A stretch of 64,000 nt of DNA from Ravibacter sp964562455 (GTDB lineage Bacteria > Bacteroidota > Bacteroidia > Cytophagales > Spirosomataceae): positions 96,708 through 160,707 of the forward strand of contig CAZLTN010000001.1 of assembly GCA_964562455.1 (NCBI GenBank), written 5' to 3'. Positions 26,146-34,173 of this stretch are shown in pieces; position 1 is the stretch's first letter; each line of letters starts with the position of its first letter. Made by a program: the position numbers and the translations under genes. The notes under the pieces are model-generated. The model was not told where the DNA came from, ran no database searches, and saw nothing but the letters and a program-made list of their open reading frames with translations.

Positions 26146-28254
26146 ATGAATAAAAACACCCGCCTTTACACCGCATTGCCTGTGGCGGCAACCCTGCTGA
26201 CAATGGTATCATGCCAGGAACCTCCCAAATATCCCGAGGGCCTGTCGGTTGAAGATGCACTTAAAAAGTTCGAGCTTAAAGAAGGCTTTTCTATAGAACC
26301 GTTCGCGACCGAACCCCATATCCAGTCGCCGGTCGACATGGTCATGGATGAGAACGGCAATGTGTATGTCGTCGAAATGGCCGACTACCCATGGCAGGCG
26401 GATACCCTCAATCCGAAAGGCATTATTAAGTTCCTGAAAGATACGGACGGGGACGGAAAAATAGATTCTTCGGTGGTTTTTGCCGACCGGTTTCCCAGCG
26501 CTACCAGCATCTTCCCATGGAAAGGCGGTCTCCTGGTAGCTGCTGCTCCCGAGATTTTTTACCTGAAGGATACGACAGGCGATCATAAAGCCGATATAAG
26601 AGAGGTACTTTTTACCGGGTTCTTCGATCGTAATTCGGAAGCCCAGATCACCAGTTTCCGTTTCGGAGTAGATAACTGGATTTACGCCAACAATAACGGG
26701 CAGGCCGGTTCGGTGAGCAGGATCAGCAACCCGGCCGCCGGGAAGCTCAATGTCGGTGGCGGCGATTTCCGCTTCAGGCTGGATAACGACAAATTCGAAA
26801 GCGAGTCAGGCAATGGTCAGTTCGGCCTGGCTATCGATGACTGGGGAAACAGGTTTTTCAGCCAGAATACGCTGTACATCCAGCAGGCGCCCATTGCCGG
26901 CCGGTACCTCAAAAGGCATGCCTACCTCCCGTCAACCAGGGGTAGCGTGAAGATTTACGAAGACGATGTCATGTTCCAGAAGACTCCCCCGCCCTACTGG
27001 AGAGCGGAACGCAGCCGTCGCCGCCAGCACAACTACGATTCGCTGGGCCTCGACCGGACAGAATGGGCTGAAGGACATTTTACCGGTGCTTCGGGAGGGA
27101 CCTACTACGGCGGAGATGCGTTCCCGGAAGAATACCGCGGGTCGATATTTACAGGAGAAGTAGCGGGTAACCTCGTGCACCGTACTGTTCTCAAAAAGAA
27201 CCCCGGGAAGGCCGAATTCGAAGCTACCCGCGGCAAAGGCGAAGAGAACCGCGAATTCCTTGCTTCAACCGACTCCTGGTTCCGTCCTACTACGATGTAT
27301 TCTGCTCCTGACGGGTACCTTTACCTTGTAGATATGTACATGCAGCACATCGAAACCCCGGTGTCTATTCCCGACGACCTGAAAGAAGACATGGATTTTG
27401 CGAAAGGGAGCGACAAAGGACGCATCTACCGCATCTTCCCTTCCGATGGTGCCAAACGCGACCTCAAAAACGTTAACCTTGGCTCAAAATCCACTGCCGA
27501 GCTGGTAGAATACCTGGGGCATCCCAACCAGTGGTGGAGGCTGACCGCACAGCGCCTGATACTCGAAAGGCAGGACAAATCCATCCTTCCCGCTCTGAAA
27601 GAGCAGTTTGCTACCCACCAGGACCCCAGAGGAAGGCTTCATACACTTTATGCCATCGACGGGCTCGGCGGGCTTGATGCCTCCCTGGCAAAAGCTGCCC
27701 TGAAAGATGCCAGCGAGGGCGTACGCATTCACGGTGCGATACTTTCAGAAAGATTCGCTCAGAACCTGCCCGACCTCCTCGAGCTTGCCAGCGACAAAGA
27801 CGACCGGGTAGCGCTGCAGGCTGCGTTAAGCCTCGGACAATTCCAGGGAGCCAAAGTACAGGAAGCGCTCGCAGGCATACTCGAGCGCTATGCTTCGCAG
27901 CCGCTCTATCGCACTGCCGTGCTTAGCTCGGACGCAGGCTCCTCACTGGCATTCATCAACCTGCTTTCAAAAAAATCATTCTTCAGCGACAGTGACGACA
28001 GGAACAAATTCCTTGAAGATGCTTCATACGTAATCGCAGCGAGAGGAAATGCCGCTGAGCTGACCGCATTGCTTGGATCGGCCGGCAGCTACGGGGTTTC
28101 TTCCCAGAAGGCTATCGTAGACGGTATCGGGAAAGGACTGAAAAAAGCGCCTGACGCGCTGAAAAAATCTCCTGCCCTGGCCAAAGCCATTGAAAGTTCG
28201 GCAGCCAAAGTCGATGGAACAGTAAAGGCTTCCGTCGAAAAGCTGAAGGAATAA
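26146..28254 (+). CDS. TIGR02604-type dehydrogenase-like lipoprotein with HEAT-like tail, no haem site
   Basis: Lipoprotein of 702 residues (MNKNTRLYTALPVAATLLTMVSC). Residues about 25-440 form a propeller of the putative membrane-bound dehydrogenase family (FELKEGFSIEPFATEPHIQS, PVDMVMDENGNVYVVEMADY, KFLKDTDGDGKIDSSVVFAD), and about 450-700 are HEAT-like helical repeats. Relatives in Planctomycetes and Bacteroidota usually end in a cytochrome c domain with CxxCH; here the only cysteine seen is the lipobox one. The HiPIP gene 39 bp downstream may supply the electron carrier instead. Substrate unknown, probably a sugar or polyol. Homology to the family is clear, function inferred. Confidence 0.8.
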   Translation: MNKNTRLYTALPVAATLLTMVSCQEPPKYPEGLSVEDALKKFELKEGFSIEPFATEPHIQSPVDMVMDENGNVYVVEMADYPWQADTLNPKGIIKFLKDTDGDGKIDSSVVFADRFPSATSIFPWKGGLLVAAAPEIFYLKDTTGDHKADIREVLFTGFFDRNSEAQITSFRFGVDNWIYANNNGQAGSVSRISNPAAGKLNVGGGDFRFRLDNDKFESESGNGQFGLAIDDWGNRFFSQNTLYIQQAPIAGRYLKRHAYLPSTRGSVKIYEDDVMFQKTPPPYWRAERSRRRQHNYDSLGLDRTEWAEGHFTGASGGTYYGGDAFPEEYRGSIFTGEVAGNLVHRTVLKKNPGKAEFEATRGKGEENREFLASTDSWFRPTTMYSAPDGYLYLVDMYMQHIETPVSIPDDLKEDMDFAKGSDKGRIYRIFPSDGAKRDLKNVNLGSKSTAELVEYLGHPNQWWRLTAQRLILERQDKSILPALKEQFATHQDPRGRLHTLYAIDGLGGLDASLAKAALKDASEGVRIHGAILSERFAQNLPDLLELASDKDDRVALQAALSLGQFQGAKVQEALAGILERYASQPLYRTAVLSSDAGSSLAFINLLSKKSFFSDSDDRNKFLEDASYVIAARGNAAELTALLGSAGSYGVSSQKAIVDGIGKGLKKAPDALKKSPALAKAIESSAAKVDGTVKASVEKLKE

Positions 28255-28293
28255 CCGCATAACACGATAACTCATTGTACCAAACACATAAAC

Positions 28294-28683
28294 ATGAATA
28301 ACAGTAAAATCAGCAGGCGACTATTCTGTTCGGACATCCTGAGCAACGGAGCGCTGCTGCTCGGAGCAGGGACTATCCTGGCCGGCTGCGGAGGGAACGG
28401 CAAAAGCGGGCAAACAGAAGAAAAGACTGCGGAAGAAGCCCCGGTTGCAGAAAAGCCGTCCGGTGATCCCTGTACGGATTTTTCCAATGTAGAACCGTCC
28501 GAGATAGAAAAGAGGAAAGCGTTGGGTTACGTGGAAAAATCGCCCATCCCTGACAACCTGTGTGAAAACTGCAAGTTGTTTGTTCCCGGGCAGCCGGGAG
28601 CCAACTGCGGAGGATGCCAGTTATTTAAAGGGCCTGTTTTCCTCGACGCATACTGCACTTACTGGGCAGATCCTGAGATTTAA
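28294..28683 (+). CDS. High-potential iron-sulfur protein (HiPIP)
   Basis: Small exported 4Fe-4S electron carrier, 129 residues. The N-terminus has a twin-arginine-like SRRLFCSD and a lipobox LAGC (Cys32), so the protein is probably folded before export and then lipid-anchored. The cluster cysteines fit the HiPIP pattern: Cys90 and Cys93 (NLCENCK), Cys108 (NCGGCQLF) and Cys121 (DAYCTYW); Cys105 is extra. A charged, flexible linker (residues 35-58) separates anchor and domain. HiPIPs normally carry electrons between periplasmic dehydrogenases and the respiratory chain; placement right after the haem-less dehydrogenase-like lipoprotein suggests that role here. Confidence 0.88.
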   Translation: MNNSKISRRLFCSDILSNGALLLGAGTILAGCGGNGKSGQTEEKTAEEAPVAEKPSGDPCTDFSNVEPSEIEKRKALGYVEKSPIPDNLCENCKLFVPGQPGANCGGCQLFKGPVFLDAYCTYWADPEI

Positions 28684-28706
28684 AAAAACTCTAATAGAAA
28701 GTAAAG

Positions 28707-29924
28707 TTGGAAAAATCCGCAAATCCTTTTGTCAAATGGCTTCAGGCCATGGGGCCCGGCCTGATCACCGCGGCGCTCGTTTTTGGCCCTAGCAAGCTCA
28801 CAATTACTTCAAAGCTCGGCGCGCTTTACGGTTACGACATGCTGTGGATCATCATAGTGGCTATTTTCTTCATGGCCGTGTTCACAGCTATGGCTACCCG
28901 GATCGGGGCGACCATCCCGGATTCTTTCCTGCAAACCATCAGGAAGAAATGGGGAAAGCCCGTTTCCGTCGTAGTGGGAATATGTGTTTTCCTGGTTTCG
29001 ACATCTTTCCAGGCCGGGAATTCCATCGGGGTCGGGATCGCACTGGGAGAGCTGTCGGGAACCTCCCCTACTCCCTGGGTGATCGGTTGTACGATTGCGG
29101 CGGTAAGCCTCCTTTTCTTCAGGAAGTTCTATTCTGTTCTTGAAAAGACGATGATCGCCCTCATCCTGCTGATGCTTTTCTCGTTTATTACCACGTTCGT
29201 GCTGGCCAAGCCCGACCCGGTAAAAATGATAGAAGGATTCACGATGCCGTCTCTTCCCGACGGTTCTCTGGGGCTTGTTATTGCCTTTATAGCTTCCTGT
29301 TTTTCTATCGTCGGAGCCCTGTACCAATCCTATCTCATACAGGAGCGCACCAGGTTAAATCCTGCCCTGAAAGACGCAAAAAATGACAGTCTCACCGGCA
29401 CATTGCTGCTCGGGGTCATGAGCGCCGTCGTTATCGTCTGTGCCGCTGCGGTATTGAACCCGAAAGGGCTCACCGTAAATTCAGGCTCGGATATGGCCAA
29501 AGCCCTTGAGCCGATTTTCGGCCACAACGCCGCCACTCTTTTCCTGGTGGGGCTTTTCGGGGCAGCTTTCTCGTCACAGATCGGGAACGCTTCGGTGGGG
29601 GGCACGCTTCTCAGCGACGCGCTCGGATTCGGAAGCAGCTTCGGCTCAAAACCGGTCAGGCTCATGACTGCGCTCGTTATGATCGCAGGAGCCGCCATTG
29701 CGCTGGCATTCGGGAAGCTGCCGCTCGAACTTATCGTGTTCGCCCAGAGCGTCACTATTTTCGTGGTCCCTATTATAGGCATAGCCATGTATATAATCGC
29801 CAACGACAGGGAGATTATGGGAGCAAGGGCCAATTCCTCCTTTACCAGGGTAGCCGGGCTCGCAGGTCTTGTCCTGATCATTTTCCTGGCATTGATCAAC
29901 ATTAACGAATTGTTTTTAAAATAA
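28707..29924 (+). CDS. Nramp-family transporter with non-canonical metal site
   Basis: Inner-membrane transporter of 405 residues with about 11 helices and the Nramp fold (GPGLITAALVFGPSKLTITS in helix 1). In classical Mn/Fe transporters helix 1 carries DPGN and helix 6 carries MPH; here the matching positions are GPSK (27-30) and ALY (SIVGALYQSYLIQERT). The residues that coordinate transition metals are thus absent, so another cation or a different substrate is likely. TTG 28707 is the probable start, since the next ATG (codon 15) would cut into helix 1. Located 23 bp after the HiPIP and 18 bp before the epimerase gene, within one transcript. Confidence 0.82.
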   Translation: MEKSANPFVKWLQAMGPGLITAALVFGPSKLTITSKLGALYGYDMLWIIIVAIFFMAVFTAMATRIGATIPDSFLQTIRKKWGKPVSVVVGICVFLVSTSFQAGNSIGVGIALGELSGTSPTPWVIGCTIAAVSLLFFRKFYSVLEKTMIALILLMLFSFITTFVLAKPDPVKMIEGFTMPSLPDGSLGLVIAFIASCFSIVGALYQSYLIQERTRLNPALKDAKNDSLTGTLLLGVMSAVVIVCAAAVLNPKGLTVNSGSDMAKALEPIFGHNAATLFLVGLFGAAFSSQIGNASVGGTLLSDALGFGSSFGSKPVRLMTALVMIAGAAIALAFGKLPLELIVFAQSVTIFVVPIIGIAMYIIANDREIMGARANSSFTRVAGLAGLVLIIFLALININELFLK

Positions 29925-29942
29925 CCTATTTTCAAAGTATTC

Positions 29943-30959
29943 ATGACTAACATCAGCACCTTTCAGGAGCAGTTTCTGACGCCGTCGGATGAACTCATCC
30001 GGGATATATCCGGCCTCGACGGCGACATCATCATTCTGGGGGCCGGCGGAAAAATCGGGCCCAGCATAGCCCGCCTTACCAAAAAAGCGCTGCAGCTCGC
30101 AGGAAAAAACAACAAGGTAACAGGGGTATCCAGGTTCAGTGAAGCGGGGCTCCGTGAATCCCTCGAAGCCGACGGCATAGAAACCATCTCTGCGGATATT
30201 CTCGACGACGCCCAATTACAGGCGCTGCCCGAAGCACCCAACGTGCTTTATCTTGCCGGGACAAAATTCGGAACAAAAGACCGCGAAGCCTATACATGGG
30301 CCATGAACGCCTACCTCCCCGGACGGGTCGCGGAAAAATACAAAAACAGCCGCATCGTGGTTTATTCCACCGGCAATGTCTATCCTTATGTAGACCTTGC
30401 TTCCGGCGGCGCAAGCGAAGACATCAAGCCGAATCCCGTGGGAGAATACGGACAGTCATGCCTGGGAAGGGAACGGATTTTCGAGCATTTCTCCCTTACG
30501 CACGGTACTCCCGTGCTAATGTACAGGCTTAACTACGCAATCGATTTCAAATATGGAGTGCTGCTCGAAGTAGCAAAATCGGTATTGGCGGAAAAGCCGA
30601 TCGATCTGTCGACCGGGTTTGTGAACGTGATCTGGCAAAGCGATTCCAATGAGATCGCCATCCGGTCGCTCCTGCATTGCTCATCTCCTCCCAAGCTGCT
30701 TAACGTTACCGGCCCGGAAACCGTTTCGGTCAAATGGCTGGCGGAAGAGTTCGGGAAGAAATTCGGGAAGACCCCGCAATTTACCGGTGAGCCTCAAGGG
30801 ACTGCCCTGCTGAGCAACGCAGCCGAATCGTTCAGGCTCTTCGGCTATCCCAAGGTTTCGCTCAAGCAAATGATTGAAATCACAGCTACCTGGCTATTGG
30901 AAGGCGGAGAGACGATTAACAAACCGACCCACTTCCAGGAGCGCAAGGGACAGTATTAG
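29943..30959 (+). CDS. NAD-dependent epimerase/dehydratase-like protein
   Basis: Cytoplasmic extended-SDR protein of 338 residues. The Rossmann dinucleotide motif is IILGAGGKIGPSIARL (GAGGKIG, 33-39), DILDD follows, and the Ser/Thr-bearing strand is VVYSTGNVYPY (139-149). The catalytic YxxxK position reads YGQSC (Tyr169 to Cys173), so the Lys is missing, which makes ordinary SDR chemistry doubtful unless another residue takes over. It may be an isomerase or dehydratase for a sugar acid in the same pathway as the DapA-like gene 20 bp downstream. Family certain, reaction unknown. Confidence 0.82.
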   Translation: MTNISTFQEQFLTPSDELIRDISGLDGDIIILGAGGKIGPSIARLTKKALQLAGKNNKVTGVSRFSEAGLRESLEADGIETISADILDDAQLQALPEAPNVLYLAGTKFGTKDREAYTWAMNAYLPGRVAEKYKNSRIVVYSTGNVYPYVDLASGGASEDIKPNPVGEYGQSCLGRERIFEHFSLTHGTPVLMYRLNYAIDFKYGVLLEVAKSVLAEKPIDLSTGFVNVIWQSDSNEIAIRSLLHCSSPPKLLNVTGPETVSVKWLAEEFGKKFGKTPQFTGEPQGTALLSNAAESFRLFGYPKVSLKQMIEITATWLLEGGETINKPTHFQERKGQY

Positions 30960-30979
30960 AGAATACAAACTACACAGAT

Positions 30980-32041
30980 ATGCTGAACGAAGATAAGAAA
31001 GAGCTTTTATACAGGGGAACGGTGATCCCGGCTCATCCGCTGGCACTTAATGCCGACCGTAAGCTCGACGAAGAAAAGCAAAGAAGGCTTACGCGCTATT
31101 ATATGGCAGCAGGCGCCGGCGGGGTCGCCGTGGCTGTCCATACCACGCAATTCGAGATCCGTGATGCCGAGCACGACCTGCTGGAGCCGGTGCTCAGGCT
31201 CGCTGCCGAGGAGGTGGACGCGGCCGGTCTCGACAGGCCTTTCCTGAAAATAGCGGGCGTGGTAGGCAAAACCGAACAGGCGTTACGGGAAGCGCAGCTT
31301 GCCCGCAAATATGGCTACGACCTGGTTTTACTGGGAATGGCTGCTTTTAAAACCGAGACCGAGGAAGAGGTGCTGAGGCATGTGGCGGCGGTCGCAGCAG
31401 AAATGCCGGTTTTAGGGTTTTATTTGCAAACTTCTATCGGCGGAAGGGCTTTCAGCTACGACTTCTGGAAAGCATTCTCAGACATACCTAACGTCTACGG
31501 GATCAAGGTGGCGGCGTTCAACCGCTACCAGACCATCGATGTGGTCAGGGCGGTATGCAATTCTTCCAGGAGAGATGAAATAGCGCTTTATACCGGCAAT
31601 GACGACAACATCGTCAACGACCTGCTTACAGAATACCGCTTCGACGTCAACGGGGAAAAGGTCACCAAACGGTTTGTCGGCGGACTTCTGGGGCATTGGG
31701 CCGCCTGGACCGGCAAAGCGGTCTGGCTGCTTGAAGAAACAAAGAAACAAGTAGAAGCAGGCTATCCCGATGCATCCGAGTTCTTTACCCGCAACATCGA
31801 GGTAACCGATATGAATGCGGCGATATTCGATCCCTTCAACGCCTTTCACGGCTGCATAGCCGGCGTACACCAGGTTTTGTACCGCCAGGGGTTACTGGAC
31901 GGGATCTGGTGCCTGAACCCGAAAGAAGATCTTTCGCCCGGGCAGGCTGAGGAAATCGAGAGGGTATGCAGGGCTTATCCGCACCTGATCGACGACAGCT
32001 TTGTAACAGAATGGCTTGAAAGCCAGAAAGCACTTGCTTAG
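30980..32041 (+). CDS. Dihydrodipicolinate synthase/N-acetylneuraminate lyase family protein
   Basis: Class I aldolase-like (beta/alpha)8 protein of 353 residues. The Schiff-base lysine is Lys176 in NVYGIKVAAFNRYQ and the conserved tyrosine is Tyr148 in LGFYLQTSIGG. It is longer than typical DapA (about 290-300 residues) with a C-terminal extension, and it is not in a lysine-biosynthesis context. In this family many members split or dehydrate keto-acids derived from sugars, which would fit the end of a catabolic route begun by the exported enzymes upstream. It is the last gene before the strong terminator at 32081. Confidence 0.85.
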   Translation: MLNEDKKELLYRGTVIPAHPLALNADRKLDEEKQRRLTRYYMAAGAGGVAVAVHTTQFEIRDAEHDLLEPVLRLAAEEVDAAGLDRPFLKIAGVVGKTEQALREAQLARKYGYDLVLLGMAAFKTETEEEVLRHVAAVAAEMPVLGFYLQTSIGGRAFSYDFWKAFSDIPNVYGIKVAAFNRYQTIDVVRAVCNSSRRDEIALYTGNDDNIVNDLLTEYRFDVNGEKVTKRFVGGLLGHWAAWTGKAVWLLEETKKQVEAGYPDASEFFTRNIEVTDMNAAIFDPFNAFHGCIAGVHQVLYRQGLLDGIWCLNPKEDLSPGQAEEIERVCRAYPHLIDDSFVTEWLESQKALA

Positions 32042-32080
32042 AGTTTAATTGCAGTTTTTTTCGATAGATGGTAGTTACAT

Positions 32081-32114
32081 ATGGCGGCCGGGCTATGCCC
32101 GGCCGCCATTGTTT
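32081..32114. terminator. Strong terminator after the hydrolase cluster
   Basis: A perfect 13-bp stem, atggcggccgggc (32081-32093) with gcccggccgccat (32097-32109), loop tat, then tgtttt. It closes the 15-32 kb array. The remaining bases to 32245 show no clear promoter. Confidence 0.8.
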
Positions 32115-32245
32115 TAATAGGTCGGTTCGTCGACAAAACCCGTTTATTCATCGATACCCGCCTGTATACCTGTAACAGATCCGGGCTCTCCTACGTATTG
32201 GCTCATATATCCGGAATTTACCTCAAAACTTAATTTTAAGCAGTC

Positions 32246-33760
32246 ATGAATAATTTTCGCGTCCTTGTCTTTTTCATGCTTTCGTTTTTTTTCTCCTGCC
32301 AGAGTGACGACGAGATACTCCCGGAATCAGAAGAGGGAGGAGCCATTACAATAGGAACCGCAGGCACTGAATCCAAACAGTCTGAAGGAAATACCGGTAC
32401 TGCAGCCAATGCCGATGACCTGCTTGCAAATTCGACATTTTCGGGTAAGGTAACGATCCAATTCGGAACCACGGTAAGCATCTCCAATCCTTTTGCAGGA
32501 AAAGGCGTCGAAGTATCAGAAACAAACGGAGATGTAACTGTCACCGCGACCATTGCTGAAATAGAATACGAAGTTTCCGGTACCACAACCGACGGATCGC
32601 TCAAAATTTACAGCGAAAAAAAGTTCAGGCTTTCCCTCAACGGCGCCGGCATAACCAATCCCGACGGACCTGCCATCAATATCCAGTCGGGTAAAAGGGC
32701 CTTCGTAGTACTGGCCCCGAATTCGGATAACAGGCTTACCGATGGCAGCACCTACAAGGCAAGCGGTACTGAAGATATGAAAGGCGCCTTCTTCTCCGAG
32801 GGCCAGCTGATCTTCAGCGGCGGAGGCAAACTTACCATTAAAAGTAACTACTCCCACGCCATCGTCAGCGACGATTATATCCGCATTATTGATGCTGCCA
32901 TCAGTGTAACCGGCGCAGTAAAAGACGGGCTGCATGCCAACGACGCCGTTATTATAGACGGAGGCACCCTCGATATTACCGCTACCGACGATGGGATTCA
33001 GTGTGAAGAGGGCTATGTCGTAATTAACGACGGGACTATTAATATCAACTCTACCGGTAAAGCCATAACCGCTTCATACGATACCGACAATACCATCGAT
33101 CCCTACCTGACGATCAACGGCGGCACCATTACGATCGACACCAAAGACGAAGGAATAGAAAGCAAGAGCATCCTGACCATCAACGGGGGCAAGATCTCGA
33201 TAAAATCGGCCGACGATGCCATCAATGCAGGTAAGTTCATCTATATCAACGGCGGTGAAATCTACGCACACAGCAGCTCCAACGACGGCATCGACAGTAA
33301 CGGCCCTATTACCATCACCGGCGGAAAAGTACTGGCTATAGGAGCACAGAACCCGGAAGGAGGAATAGATTGTGATCGCAGTACTTTTAAAATCACGGGT
33401 GGTATCGTGCTTGGGTTGGGCGGTAATACCAGCAATCCCACCGCGTCGGTAAGTACCCAGTACTCAGTCATCATGACGGGCAGCACCGCCGGCCAGATTA
33501 TTTCCCTGCTAACTGCCGATAATACGGAGGCGCTGACCTTCCTGGTCCCGGTCAGCCGCAGCACGATGCTGTTTTCGAGCCCTAAGCTGAAAGCCGGCCA
33601 GACCTATTCATTATACACCGGCGGCTCGGTAACCGGGGCTGAAGAGTTTTTCGGGATTTATACCTCAGGCTCATACGAGCCCGGTACAAAATCTTCGACT
33701 TCCTTTACTACCTCGTCGGTCGTCACCTCCATAGGCGGCAGCACCGGTCCGGGGCGTTAG
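32246..33760 (+). CDS. DUF4353-like carbohydrate-binding-type lipoprotein
   Basis: Lipoprotein of 504 residues (MNNFRVLVFFMLSFFFSCQS). After a low-complexity linker of Asp, Glu, Gly and Thr (residues 20-65) comes a long repetitive beta-strand region with the recurring phrase INGGxIxI (for example LTINGGTITIDTKDEGIESK and LTINGGKISIKSADDAINAG), the pattern of a beta-helix or beta-roll in the carbohydrate-binding domain family DUF4353 (PF14262-like). No catalytic motif was recognised. It probably binds a surface polysaccharide. Monocistronic, after the cluster terminator and convergent with the decayed T9SS gene. Confidence 0.75.
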   Translation: MNNFRVLVFFMLSFFFSCQSDDEILPESEEGGAITIGTAGTESKQSEGNTGTAANADDLLANSTFSGKVTIQFGTTVSISNPFAGKGVEVSETNGDVTVTATIAEIEYEVSGTTTDGSLKIYSEKKFRLSLNGAGITNPDGPAINIQSGKRAFVVLAPNSDNRLTDGSTYKASGTEDMKGAFFSEGQLIFSGGGKLTIKSNYSHAIVSDDYIRIIDAAISVTGAVKDGLHANDAVIIDGGTLDITATDDGIQCEEGYVVINDGTININSTGKAITASYDTDNTIDPYLTINGGTITIDTKDEGIESKSILTINGGKISIKSADDAINAGKFIYINGGEIYAHSSSNDGIDSNGPITITGGKVLAIGAQNPEGGIDCDRSTFKITGGIVLGLGGNTSNPTASVSTQYSVIMTGSTAGQIISLLTADNTEALTFLVPVSRSTMLFSSPKLKAGQTYSLYTGGSVTGAEEFFGIYTSGSYEPGTKSSTSFTTSSVVTSIGGSTGPGR

Positions 33761-33773
33761 AAGTTTTCAAAAC

Positions 33774-33812
33774 CACCTGTCGGGCATACGTTACCGTATA
33801 CACCGACAGGTG
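33774..33812. terminator. Hairpin between convergent genes
   Basis: cacctgtcgg (33774-33783) pairs perfectly with ccgacaggtg (33803-33812), and the loop itself can pair (atacg/cgtat). T-runs on either side are weak (gcttttg on plus, ggttttgaaaac on minus), so a bidirectional terminator is likely but not certain. Confidence 0.5.
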
Positions 33813-34134
33813 TGGATGGAGGGCTTTTGTATTTTAGTCTGCCGAAGATCACCATTCCTTTTACGGAAGGATTCGGATAGAGTTTGTCTTTGGGAAGCAG
33901 TACTTTCAGATTTTTTGAAAGATACAGCGCGGATTGCCGGGTAGGAGTACGTACCGTCGAGGTCGACTATTTTCAAACGGTAGTAGTTGAGAGTTGAAAG
34001 TTGAGAGTTGAAAGTTGAAAGTTGAGAGTTGAAAGTGACGGTCCCTGAGCGGAGTCGAAGGGAGCGGAGTCGAAGGGAGCGGTGAAGGTGCATAGAAACA
34101 GCAGCGCAGGAACTATAGAGAACCTTTTTTTCAT
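33791..34134 (-). pseudogene. Decayed T9SS-exported protein (signal peptide plus C-terminus only)
   Basis: Reads as a remnant of the same family as the genes at 34174 and 38828. ATG 34134 starts a signal-peptide-like MKKRFSIVPALLFLCTFTAP, followed by 2.4 copies of a 15-bp repeat (PFDSA PFDSA) and seven heptamers, and stops at 33973. In another frame comes LNYYRLKIVDLDGTYSYPAI, the linker strand that precedes the sorting domain. In a third frame comes PKDKLYPNPSVKGMVIFGRL, the T9SS sorting motif; it is rejoined by removing one base from the A6 run at 33911-33916. The whole passenger domain is missing. Genuine decay seems most likely, but the two frame breaks lie in slippery repeats. Confidence 0.7.
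33986..34082. repeat. Seven heptamers GTTGARA followed by 15-bp repeats
   Basis: Seven head-to-tail copies of gttgaaa/gttgaga run from 33986 to 34034. After gtgacggtccct come 2.4 copies of gagcggagtcgaagg (34047-34082). The heptamer array is 49 bp, not a multiple of three, so any copy-number change shifts the reading frame of the minus-strand gene that contains it. Confidence 0.9.
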
Positions 34135-34173
34135 AGTGATTATAAAATGTTTGTTACATCCCGGAGGCCTGGC

